The notes under the pieces were generated by a model, which searched no databases, had not been told where the DNA came from, and saw only the letters and a program-made list of their open reading frames with translations. A stretch of DNA of 64,000 nucleotides from Oxalobacteraceae bacterium OTU3CINTB1 (lineage in GTDB: Bacteria; Pseudomonadota; Gammaproteobacteria; Burkholderiales; Burkholderiaceae_D), in the NCBI GenBank assembly GCA_024123955.1, contig CP099652.1, forward strand, positions 2,418,001 to 2,482,000, in the 5' to 3' direction. This document shows positions 37,006 to 45,601 of this stretch, piece after piece. The translations under genes and the position numbers were made by a program. The first letter of the stretch is position 1. Each line of letters begins with the position of its first letter.

Positions 37006-40000
37006 ATGAAGCGCACGATGACTGTGGCGGCGTTGGCCGCGATGATGTGGTCCGGCGCCCAAGCCGGCGACCAGTGGGGGCCCTATAACGCTGAATTCCC
37101 GGCCGCCAGCGATGGCTTGCTGAAGAAGGTCAAGCAGGTCGATATCTTCTCGTCGTCGATGGCGGGCAGGGTGCAGCCGTTCGGTTTGAGCGGCTGGTTC
37201 AAACCGTCGGAGCCGGCGCCCGGCCGCACCCTGATCGCGGGCGTCGCCGGCGCGCAGGCGGGGCCCGGCTGGTTCGTGTGCAGTGTGGACGGCGCATTCG
37301 CTTTTTGCGGCTATGGCCTGGAAGTGGTCTCGCCGCTGAAACTAGCGTCGAACGCCTGGGTGCACCTGGCCGTCAGCTATGACGGCAAACAAATCACCTT
37401 GTACGCCAACGGCAGCGCCGTCGCCCGGCAGGACGCGGTGCTCAATGCCGAGGACTTCAAGCCCGCCCCGGTCACGGACCTTGCACAGACCACGCCGATC
37501 GACGACTTCGGCGCCCGGATTTCGCTGGGCCCGCGCAGCAAGGCCGCGACAGGCTACGCCGGGCGGATCGCCGGTTTCACCGTCACCGCCACGGCGCTGG
37601 ACGAGGGCGCGATACGCGCGACGGCGGCCGCGCAGCCAAACGATGCACTGATCAATTTCGAATCCGGTAGTCCATCGTGGCCGATACAGGTAAGGCAGAT
37701 GTACGGCCAGGTCGCGCCGCAGGACCCGTGGACCTTGCCAAAATCCGGTTCGCCGCTCCAGGAGCCGAAAGCCAAGCCGGCCTATGGCGGTCCGGCGCTG
37801 GTGCAGAAGTATGCCAATCTGTGGACCATCAAGTCGTGGAAGCTGCAGGCCGCGCCCGAGATAAGCGCCAAGCCGGAGCACATTTCGTCGGCCGGCTTCG
37901 ATGCCGCCGGCTGGTATCAAACCACCACGCCAGGCACGGTGTTGACCACGCTGGTCGATCGCGGCGTCTATCCGGATCCCGATTACGGCCTGAATAACAT
38001 GGCCATTCCGGAATCGCTGAACAAACAGGATTACTGGTATCGCACCTTGTTCCAGCCACCCGCAGGCTTCAAACAGGGGCAGCGTTTGTTCGTCACCTTC
38101 AAGGGCGTGAACTACGAGGCGGAAGTCTGGATCAATGGCCGCAAACTCGGTGGCATGAAGGGCGCCTTCGTGCGCGGCACCTTCGACATCAGCCCCTATC
38201 TGAAGCTCAAGGGCGAGAACGTCATCGCGGTCAAGGTCTCGCCGCCGCCGCATCCAGGCCTGCCGCAGGAAGAGTCGATTGCGGCCGGCGCCGGCGAAAA
38301 CGGCGGCACTTTGGCGCAGGATGGCCCGACCTTCATCGCGTCCGAGGGTTGGGACTGGATTCCATCGGTCCGCGACCGCAACACCGGCTTGTGGCAGGAC
38401 GTGGAGCTGCATGCCACGCGCGACTTTAAACTGGGCGACGCCCAGGTGATCACCGCGTTGCCGAGGGCCGACAACAGCGTGGCCGACGTCAGCATCGAAG
38501 TGCCGGTCTCGAACTTATCGAAGTCGGCGCAGCGGGTGACCGTACGCGCGACGATCTCGCGCCGTGACGGTGGCATGAAGCCTGTCCATGTGAGCAAGAC
38601 CGTCAGCCTGGCGCCGGGGGAGCACGGCGTGCGTTTCACGCCGGCCGATTTCGCCGCGCTCAAGCTGAAGAATCCTAAACTGTGGTGGCCAAACGGCTAT
38701 GGCGCGCCGGATCTGCATGAACTCAAGCTCGAGGCGCTGCAGGGCACGCAGTTGTCGGACCAGGCCAGCACCCGCTTCGGGGTGCGCGCGGTGACGTACG
38801 AACTGTCGCTGGTCGACCAGAGCGGCCATCTGCGCCGCGTGGAAGCCGATTTCACCAAGGGCCGTGAACTGGGCGTGCGCATCACCGACGGTCGCCACCA
38901 GTCCATCAAAAAGCTTTCGGATAACAATTGGGCCACGGGCCTGCGGCCGGAGGCGGAAGGCACGGCTGCCATCCGTCCGCTGGAGGAAACCACGCTCAGT
39001 CCCTTCCTGGTCATCAAGGTCAATGGCGTACGCATCGCGGCGCGCGGCGGCAACTGGGGCACGGAAGACTGGCGCAAACGCATCGACCGCGAACGGCTGG
39101 AGCCTTATTTCCGCCTGCACCGGGACGCCAACGTCAACATCATCCGCAACTGGGTGGGGCAGAACACCGAGGAGAGCTTCTTCGAACTGGCCGACGAATA
39201 CGGCCTGATGGTGTTGAACGACTTCTGGGCCTCGACCCAGGATTACAACCTGGAGCCGCAGGACGTCAACCTGTTCATGGAAAACGCGCGCGATGTGGTC
39301 AAGCGCTACCGCAACCATCCGTCGGTGATCATGTGGTTCGGCCGTAATGAGGGCGTGCCGCAGCCCGTGCTGAACGAGGCGCTGGAGGCGATGATCTATC
39401 AGCTCGACGGCACCCGCTGGTACAGCGGCAGCTCGAACCGCGTCAACCTTCAGAACAGCGGCCCGTATAACTACCAGACGCCTGCCAGCTACTTCACCGA
39501 GCACGCCAAAGGCTTCTCTGTTGAAGTGGGCACGCCGTCGTTCCCGACGATCGAGGCGATCAAGGCGGCGGTGCCGTCGACCGACCAGTGGCCGTTGAGC
39601 GACACCGTCACGTATCACGACTGGCACCCTGACGGCAACGGCAGCGTCAAGAGCTTCAACGCGGCGATGGCGACTGGTTATGGCGCGCCCGATTCGCTTG
39701 CGGACTTCGAGCGCAAGGCCCAGATGTTGAACTACGAAAGCCACCGCGCCATCTTCGAAGGCATGAACGCGGGCCTGTGGCGCCAGCACAGCGGCCGCAT
39801 GCTGTGGATGACGCAGCCGGCCTGGCCGAGCACCATGTGGCAGATTCTCAGCCACGACTACGATACGCACGGCGCCTTCTACGGCGTGAAGAGCGCGGCG
39901 GAGCCGGTCCACGTGCAAATGAACCTGCCCGATTATCGGCTCATGGTGATCAACAACCCGGCCGCCGCGCTGAATGGCGCCACGCTGTCGTACGCAGCCT

Positions 40001-40518
40001 ACGACGTCCAGGGCAAGCTGCTGGCCGGCGGCGACAAGCCGGTGACGGTGGCGCCGGTGAGTACGTCGGAACCCATCGACGCCGGCATCGCCGCCTTGCT
40101 GGCGCAGTACAAGCTGATCGTGCTCAAACTGGTGCTCAAGGACGCTGCTGGCAAAGTGCTGTCGCAAAACGCCTATTGGCCGAGCAGCACCTTGGCCGGC
40201 CAACAGGGCTTGAACCAGCTGGCGACGGTGCCGCTGGAGCTGGCCGCGCGCTGGACCTCCGCCGCTGTGCGGGGCGAACGGCAGTTGGAGGTTACAATGC
40301 GCAACGGCGGCGAAGTGCCTGCCCTGAGCGGTAAACTGACCTTGTTCAATGCGGACGGCGAGAGGATACTGCCGGTGTATTTTTCGGATAATTATGTAGC
40401 GCTGATGCCGGGCGAGAGCCGCACCGTGACCGTCACGTTCAAGAGCCAGGGCGCGGTGCGCCTGGATCTGCGTGGCTGGAACGTGTCGCCGCAATCGCTG
40501 CAGGTAAGCGCGCAATGA
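37006..40518 (+). CDS. GH2 beta-mannosidase-like enzyme with N-terminal LamG-type domain
   Basis: An 1170-residue secreted enzyme (signal peptide 1-20, AQAG). Residues about 25-215 form a concanavalin/LamG-like domain (VHLAVSYDGKQITLYANG, ARISLGPR). A GH2 sugar-binding domain follows (about 340-450, WYRTLF, VNYEAEVWINGRKLG), then an Ig-like domain and the TIM barrel. Acid/base is E782 in MWFGRNEG and nucleophile E840 in FSVEVGTPSFPT; Ig-like domains end the protein. Layout resembles exo-beta-glucosaminidase and beta-mannosidase subgroups of GH2. The operon favours beta-mannosidase; a glucosaminidase role is the main alternative. It starts 1 base after the GH27 stop. Confidence 0.85.
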   Translation: MKRTMTVAALAAMMWSGAQAGDQWGPYNAEFPAASDGLLKKVKQVDIFSSSMAGRVQPFGLSGWFKPSEPAPGRTLIAGVAGAQAGPGWFVCSVDGAFAFCGYGLEVVSPLKLASNAWVHLAVSYDGKQITLYANGSAVARQDAVLNAEDFKPAPVTDLAQTTPIDDFGARISLGPRSKAATGYAGRIAGFTVTATALDEGAIRATAAAQPNDALINFESGSPSWPIQVRQMYGQVAPQDPWTLPKSGSPLQEPKAKPAYGGPALVQKYANLWTIKSWKLQAAPEISAKPEHISSAGFDAAGWYQTTTPGTVLTTLVDRGVYPDPDYGLNNMAIPESLNKQDYWYRTLFQPPAGFKQGQRLFVTFKGVNYEAEVWINGRKLGGMKGAFVRGTFDISPYLKLKGENVIAVKVSPPPHPGLPQEESIAAGAGENGGTLAQDGPTFIASEGWDWIPSVRDRNTGLWQDVELHATRDFKLGDAQVITALPRADNSVADVSIEVPVSNLSKSAQRVTVRATISRRDGGMKPVHVSKTVSLAPGEHGVRFTPADFAALKLKNPKLWWPNGYGAPDLHELKLEALQGTQLSDQASTRFGVRAVTYELSLVDQSGHLRRVEADFTKGRELGVRITDGRHQSIKKLSDNNWATGLRPEAEGTAAIRPLEETTLSPFLVIKVNGVRIAARGGNWGTEDWRKRIDRERLEPYFRLHRDANVNIIRNWVGQNTEESFFELADEYGLMVLNDFWASTQDYNLEPQDVNLFMENARDVVKRYRNHPSVIMWFGRNEGVPQPVLNEALEAMIYQLDGTRWYSGSSNRVNLQNSGPYNYQTPASYFTEHAKGFSVEVGTPSFPTIEAIKAAVPSTDQWPLSDTVTYHDWHPDGNGSVKSFNAAMATGYGAPDSLADFERKAQMLNYESHRAIFEGMNAGLWRQHSGRMLWMTQPAWPSTMWQILSHDYDTHGAFYGVKSAAEPVHVQMNLPDYRLMVINNPAAALNGATLSYAAYDVQGKLLAGGDKPVTVAPVSTSEPIDAGIAALLAQYKLIVLKLVLKDAAGKVLSQNAYWPSSTLAGQQGLNQLATVPLELAARWTSAAVRGERQLEVTMRNGGEVPALSGKLTLFNADGERILPVYFSDNYVALMPGESRTVTVTFKSQGAVRLDLRGWNVSPQSLQVSAQ

Positions 40519-40529
40519 AAGGATTCAAG

Positions 40530-41276
40530 ATGAAGAAGTCGCTGATCTCCGCAGTCGTCGCCGTCGGCCTGCTGGCCTTGTCCAGCGCCCCGAGTTACGC
40601 CGATGCGGCCCTGAGCCCCTCTGCATGCAGCACCACGCCTGCGCCGCGCAAAATCGAGTATCCGTGGATGTCGGTGGCGCGCTGGCACCAGATGTTCAAC
40701 GAGGACGTCGCGGTGGCCGATGCCGGCAACGTCGATCTGCTGTTCGTCGGCGACTCCATCACCGAAGGCTGGAACCAGCAGATCTGGGACAAGTCCTTCG
40801 GCGCATGGAAGGCGGCCAATTTCGGCATCGGCGGCGACCACACCGGCAACGTGCTTTGGCGGCTAGACAACGGCCACGCCGAAAAGCTGCATCCCAAGCT
40901 GGTGGTGCTGACTATCGGCGTGAACAATTTCTTCCATTGTAATGCCGCCCCGGACGACGTGTTCGAAGGCGTGCAGGCGGTTGTCAAGAAGCTGCGCGCG
41001 CTGTACCCGGACGCGAAGATCCTGCTCAACGCCGTGCTGCCCTACGAGCAGTCGGCGCAGAGCCCGAAGCGGCAGCAGATCATTGAGTTGAACCGCAAGA
41101 TAGCGACGCTGGGTGATGGCAAAACCATCATCTTCAAGGATTACGGCGCGCGCTTCCTGCTGTCGAACGGCGACATGTCGTCCGAGGTGATGGGCGACTT
41201 CCTGCACCCGACGCCCAAGGGGTATCAGATCTGGTCCGACGCGATGCTGCCGGATATACAAAAGCTGATGAAGTAA
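40530..41276 (+). CDS. SGNH/GDSL-type esterase, secreted
   Basis: A 248-residue hydrolase with signal peptide and the SGNH blocks: I VGDSITEGW (Ser76), II FGIGGDHTGN, III IGVNN (the usual GxND Asp is Asn), V GDFLHPTPKG (Asp/His). It resembles platelet-activating-factor-acetylhydrolase-like acetylesterases. In a mannan operon it would remove O-acetyl groups. ATG 40530 is chosen because AAGGA lies 6 bases upstream; ATG 40515, overlapping the GH2 stop, is an alternative that adds five residues. Confidence 0.82.
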   Translation: MKKSLISAVVAVGLLALSSAPSYADAALSPSACSTTPAPRKIEYPWMSVARWHQMFNEDVAVADAGNVDLLFVGDSITEGWNQQIWDKSFGAWKAANFGIGGDHTGNVLWRLDNGHAEKLHPKLVVLTIGVNNFFHCNAAPDDVFEGVQAVVKKLRALYPDAKILLNAVLPYEQSAQSPKRQQIIELNRKIATLGDGKTIIFKDYGARFLLSNGDMSSEVMGDFLHPTPKGYQIWSDAMLPDIQKLMK

Positions 41277-42340
41277 TGAGCGGCGCCCGACGCCGTATCA
41301 CCGGCGGCGCGGCATTGGTTGCCGCGCTATGGGCCCACGCCCCGCTGGTCGCGGCGGCGTCGATAACGGCCACCGATCGCCACGTCGCCCGGATGGGCCG
41401 AACCGATATCAACGCCGACGGCGTGGTGCGGTTCGGCTATCCGGGCGTTAGTTTTTATCTCAACTTCGAGGGCACGCGCCTCAGCGTCGAGGCGGAGGCC
41501 AGCGGCGAGAACAGCTACCTGGACGTGATCGTCGACGGCGTCGCGCGCAAGGTACGGCTGGCGTTCGGCAGGCAGACTGTCACCCTGGTCGACGGCGCCT
41601 CCGGCGGCAAGCACTCGGTGCAAATCGTCAACCGGTCCGAGACCTGGCATGGCACCGCCGCGCTGCTGCGCTTCGACACCGACGGTATATGGAACGCCGC
41701 ACCCGTCCTCCCGCAACGCAAAATGCTGATACTGGGCGATTCCGTCACTTGCGGTGAGGCGATCGACCGCGTGGCAGGAGCGAAAAAGGATCCGTCCTGG
41801 TGGAACGCGCGTTCCTCTTACGGCATGCTGATGGCGCGCGAGTTGCGCGCGCAGGTGCAGCTGGTCTGCTACGGCGGACGAGGCTTGATACGCACATGGG
41901 ACAACAAGACCGACGAACTGAATCTGCCGGACTATTATCAGCTGGCGATCCCGGACCGGAAAACGCCGGCACGCTGGAACCAGCGGGATTACCGGCCCGA
42001 TGTGATACTCAGTGTGATCGGGACCAACGATTTCAATGGCGGGATTCCGGACCGCGAGCAATATGTGGGCACCTACGTGCGGTTCGTGCGGACGATACTG
42101 AAAGATCATCCGCAGGCGCGGATCGTGTTGACCGAGGGCGGTTTGGTGACCGGCGAGAAGAGGGCGGCGCTGATCGAATATATCGCCGAGACGGTAAAGC
42201 GGGTGGGGGACAAAAGGGTGCGCGCGATCGCGTCGAAGCCCTATTCGGGCGATGCGGATGATGGGCATCCGACCAGGGAGCAAACCGTCAATATCGCCAA
42301 CGATTTGCTCCCGCAGGTACGTTCCGTCATGAGTTGGTGA
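41276..42340 (+). CDS. Carbohydrate esterase family 2-like acetylesterase
   Basis: 354 residues: a signal sequence, a jelly-roll domain (about 40-145: VRFGYPGVSFYLNFEGTRL), then an SGNH domain with LGDSVTCGE (Ser156), VIGTNDFNGG and DDGHPT (His331). A beta-sandwich followed by SGNH is the CE2 layout; CE2 enzymes deacetylate mannan and xylan. The ATG shares one base with the previous stop. It is the last gene of the operon, and a palindromic repeat follows before the convergent TonB receptor. Confidence 0.85.
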   Translation: MSGARRRITGGAALVAALWAHAPLVAAASITATDRHVARMGRTDINADGVVRFGYPGVSFYLNFEGTRLSVEAEASGENSYLDVIVDGVARKVRLAFGRQTVTLVDGASGGKHSVQIVNRSETWHGTAALLRFDTDGIWNAAPVLPQRKMLILGDSVTCGEAIDRVAGAKKDPSWWNARSSYGMLMARELRAQVQLVCYGGRGLIRTWDNKTDELNLPDYYQLAIPDRKTPARWNQRDYRPDVILSVIGTNDFNGGIPDREQYVGTYVRFVRTILKDHPQARIVLTEGGLVTGEKRAALIEYIAETVKRVGDKRVRAIASKPYSGDADDGHPTREQTVNIANDLLPQVRSVMSW

Positions 42341-42363
42341 GTGTTTGGGCCGCCGACGGAGCT

Positions 42364-42472
42364 TGGCGGATTACGCTGCGCTAATCCGCCCTACGTGTCT
42401 CCGTCTTAACTGGTATGTGATAAACCGAGGAGACACGTAGGGCGGATTAGGCGGAACGCCGTAATCCGCCAA
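42364..42472. repeat. Dispersed palindromic repeat, copy 2 (paired inverted units)
   Basis: Units at 42364-42402 and 42429-42472 are inverted copies (GGCGGATTA...TAATCCGCC, flanked by CCTACGTGTCTCC/GGAGACACGTAGG) around a 26-base spacer. They match the repeat at 6995-7081. The element fills the gap between the convergent CE2 and TonB-receptor genes and may act as a two-way terminator. Confidence 0.85.
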
Positions 42473-42477
42473 ACGCC

Positions 42478-45171
42478 TTAGTAGCTCGCGCCGACCCGGA
42501 ACCCGAACATGCGAGGCTGTACGAAATTGGCCTCCATGAACCCACCAAACACCGAATTGCCGCTCAACTTCGCGTGGCTGTTCGAGATGTTGCGAACATA
42601 CAGCTCCGCGTGCCATTTGTCTTCCGGCGCCTCCAGCCGCACCGACGCGTCGCCCATCGCATACGCCTTCTGATAACGGCCGATGTGAGCGAACTCCGAA
42701 TTGAGCATGTCGAAGTAAGCCTTGTCGCGCCAGTTCACCTTCACGTACGGGATCACCTTGTAGCCGTTTTCAAACCCGAACTCCTGCGAGAAGTTGATGT
42801 TGAACTGGTACTTCGGCGTGTTCGGCAGGTGGTTGCCGTCGATGTTGGCCAGGCGGCGTCCCAGCAAGGTCTTGTCCGGACCGTTGTAGGCGGTCGGGCA
42901 GGCCGGCAGGCCCAGTTCCACGCGCACGTCGCACTGATAGTCGTCGCTGTACGAGTTGTAGTCGTGGATGCTCGAGTTGATGAACGCGAAACCGCCGCCG
43001 ATACGGCCGCCGCGCCATGGCCTGTAGTCCCATTCCAGTTCCAGGCCCGGGATATTCACCTTGCCGACGTTGATGGTGCGCCAGCCTTCATACACGTCGC
43101 ACTTCGGCTGGTCGGCCGGGCAGGGCAGGCCTGCCGAAGGAATGATCTGGTTGATGAAGTAGGTGCCGGTCACCTGCATGTCCTTGTACTTCATGAAGAA
43201 CGCGGTGGCCGAAAGGCTCAAACGGTTGTCCAGGAATTTACCCTTGAATCCCAGTTCATAGTTGGTGACGGTCTCCGGCTCGTAAGGCAGGAACGTCTCG
43301 ACGCCAGGTTTGCCGTCGGCGCACAGGCGGTAGTTGCAGCTGTCGGTCTTGTCGGCGAAGCCGCCGGCCTTGTAGCCGGTCGACACGGAGGCGTACACCA
43401 TCTTGTTGTTGTCCAGTTGCTTTTGCAGGCCGGCGCGCCACGTCACTTTTTTCCATTCCTGTTTATGGTCGTTCGAGGTCGGCGCGCCGTACAGGTGGTA
43501 TGCCGCCACGCTGCCGCCCATTGCCGGCGTCAGGTCGGTGCCGTCGTGGACGCGGAAGCCGGGCGTGCCGGGCGTGCCTTGCGAATATAGGCCATTGTAG
43601 TAGGCCGAGTTGCCGATCCAGTTGGCGCCATAGACCTTGCCGCCCTTATCCTCTTTGCTGTCGATGCTATAGCGCGCGCCGAGGGTACCCGTCCACGTCG
43701 GGATGAACTTCCAGTCGGCTTGGGCGAAGACCGCCTTGGCGTCGACCTGGCGGTTAGGCTGGTTATACAGCACGCTGCCGACATCGCCGTACGGCTTCTG
43801 GATGGTGTTGGTCTGCTCGTAGTCGATGCGGTTACGCTCGTGCATCCAGAACAAGCCGCCGACATACTGCACATTGCCCAGCTGCTGCTTCAACTGCGCC
43901 TCGTGCACGGTCGACAGGTAGCGCGAGTCGAGCGTGCGGTGGAAGGAGTCGGTCAGCGGCCACGTGCCCCAGTTGCCATCGGCCGAATTCGGATACGCGC
44001 CATTGATCTGGAACGGCGCCGCGTGCTGCATGCCCAGATCGTCGTCGGTGATCTGCGAGCGGGTCTGGTCGGCGACCTGGAAGGTGTAGTCGAAGTTGGT
44101 GTGGTCGTTGATATTCCAGTTGATCCCCGTGCGCAGCGTCTTGATACTCAGGTCGTTCTGTCCGGGGACGTTGACGTTGATGTCCCACTTGCCCTGTCCG
44201 GGGCCGCAGGCGTAGCGGGTGCCGGCGGTGGCGTCGCAATCGCGGAAGGTGGCGCCGCCAGCGCCGGAATCCTGGAACTGCTCGTACGACGCCTTGGCCG
44301 TGATGTCCTTGTTGATCTTCAGGAGACCGGTCAGGCGGCCGGCCCATTCGTCCTGGTTGGTGTAGTAGTCGCTCGGGCCGATCACGCGGTTGAAGCGCTG
44401 GTCGACATCCGGCTTGCCGTTCGGGACCCAGCCCAGGGCCGGCGCGTTCGCTTCGCTCAGATCGCGCGTCTGGTTGGCGTAGCCGTCGCGCTTGACCTTC
44501 ATGAACGTCGCGCGCAACGCCAGCGCGTCGTTGACGACGATATTCTGCACCACGGAGATCTGCTTCTTGCGGTAGTTGCCGATGTCGATATCGGCCCTGC
44601 CGTAGTTGCCCGTCCAATCCGGCTTGGCCGGAATCACGTTGACGCTGCCGCCGGTGGAGTTGCGGCCGAACAGCGTGCCTTGCGGGCCGCGCAGCACCTC
44701 GACCTGTTCCAGGTCGAACATCAGCGCCTGCGCGCCTTGTGGCCGCGGCGAGTACATGCCGTCGACATGGAAGCCGACCGCCGGATCGCCGGTCTCGGTG
44801 AAGTTGGTGGAGGTGATGCCGCGTATGGTGATCTGGACGGCCGAATCCTCGCCGGTGTTTTCGATCACGACGTTGGGCATCTCGCCGCTCAGGTCCGACA
44901 GGCTGGTGGCGCCCTTGCGCGTCAGTTGCTCCTGGCTGAGCGCCGCGACCGCGAGCGGGGTGCGCAGCAGCGAGGTGGAGTAGCGGGTCGCGGTGACGCG
45001 CACTTCCTGGATCTGGTCCGGATTGGCCGACGAAGCGGCGGGTGCTGCGGTCTGGGCCTCGGCGGTGGCTGCGGTCGCGGTGTCGGTCTGGGCCTGGGCA
45101 CTCAACGTCATGAACGAACAAGCGCTGGCAACGGCCAGGCTCATGAGAGTACGTCTTGTGGGGTGCAACAT
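42478..45171 (-). CDS. TonB-dependent outer-membrane receptor (predicted mannooligosaccharide uptake)
   Basis: An 897-residue receptor with signal peptide (1-27, SAQAQ), a plug domain (about 55-175: EVRVTATRYSTS, IRGI, GPQGTLFGRNSTGGSVNV) and a large barrel ending in FRVGASY. Many Cys-containing surface loops (for example YQCDVRVELGLPACP) are seen. ATG 45171 has GAGGAG 7-12 bases upstream; a longer frame to 45285 does not give a signal peptide. It is convergent with the mannan operon, and a copy of the LacI operator lies 138 bp upstream, so it is assigned to the same regulon. Confidence 0.9.
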   Translation of the reverse strand: MLHPTRRTLMSLAVASACSFMTLSAQAQTDTATAATAEAQTAAPAASSANPDQIQEVRVTATRYSTSLLRTPLAVAALSQEQLTRKGATSLSDLSGEMPNVVIENTGEDSAVQITIRGITSTNFTETGDPAVGFHVDGMYSPRPQGAQALMFDLEQVEVLRGPQGTLFGRNSTGGSVNVIPAKPDWTGNYGRADIDIGNYRKKQISVVQNIVVNDALALRATFMKVKRDGYANQTRDLSEANAPALGWVPNGKPDVDQRFNRVIGPSDYYTNQDEWAGRLTGLLKINKDITAKASYEQFQDSGAGGATFRDCDATAGTRYACGPGQGKWDINVNVPGQNDLSIKTLRTGINWNINDHTNFDYTFQVADQTRSQITDDDLGMQHAAPFQINGAYPNSADGNWGTWPLTDSFHRTLDSRYLSTVHEAQLKQQLGNVQYVGGLFWMHERNRIDYEQTNTIQKPYGDVGSVLYNQPNRQVDAKAVFAQADWKFIPTWTGTLGARYSIDSKEDKGGKVYGANWIGNSAYYNGLYSQGTPGTPGFRVHDGTDLTPAMGGSVAAYHLYGAPTSNDHKQEWKKVTWRAGLQKQLDNNKMVYASVSTGYKAGGFADKTDSCNYRLCADGKPGVETFLPYEPETVTNYELGFKGKFLDNRLSLSATAFFMKYKDMQVTGTYFINQIIPSAGLPCPADQPKCDVYEGWRTINVGKVNIPGLELEWDYRPWRGGRIGGGFAFINSSIHDYNSYSDDYQCDVRVELGLPACPTAYNGPDKTLLGRRLANIDGNHLPNTPKYQFNINFSQEFGFENGYKVIPYVKVNWRDKAYFDMLNSEFAHIGRYQKAYAMGDASVRLEAPEDKWHAELYVRNISNSHAKLSGNSVFGGFMEANFVQPRMFGFRVGASY

Positions 45172-45601
45172 TGTCTGTCTCCTCGATGTTTTTGGAATTA
45201 TGGAAAGCGCCAGCGCCGCAGGTTGTCGGATACGGCTTAGCTTCCTGGCAATCCGGAGTATCGATGCGGAAATTTCGAGGGTCAAATGAAACTAAATTTG
45301 AAACCGATGTTTAACAAACTTTACTAAACACACAATATTTTGGTGTTTTTTGGTTACCGTGGCTGTGAGGACACAAGGCTGTAATTTCCCAAACTGTTTT
45401 GTAAAGATTTGCAAGCTTGCATTGCTTAGCGACGCGGCGCGGAAGGGGCGGAGCGTTGGCTTTGTAAAGAAATGTAAGCGGTCTCACCGGTGGAAAACGC
45501 GATTTTCTAATAAAAACAACGGCTTAGCGATGATTGAGGCGGCGCTGGCATGACTGGTATTGCACTGGTAGCATGACTCATCGATAACTTGGGGGAGCCC
45601 C
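45172..45601. promoter_or_regulatory. Divergent intergenic region with operator-like repeats
   Basis: A 430-bp AT-richer gap between the two divergent sugar loci with no credible gene. It holds operator O3 (45309-45329) nearer the receptor, and two 19-bp repeats TTTGTAAAGA-WW-TG-Y-AAGC at 45398-45416 and 45461-45479, exactly 63 bp apart and nearer the NagP-like gene. Confidence 0.6.
45309..45329. promoter_or_regulatory. LacI-type operator candidate O3
   Basis: A 21-bp imperfect palindrome matching O1 at 17 of 21 positions, including the 10-base run TTTACTAAAC. It lies 138 bp upstream of the TonB receptor start and ties that gene to the mannan regulator 15 kb away. Confidence 0.68.

Noticed and set aside
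30825..42340. Canonical Bacteroidetes-type polysaccharide utilisation locus
   Set aside because: There is no SusD-like protein or SusC-type CarboxypepD-like N-terminus; the receptor is an ordinary TonB-dependent type.
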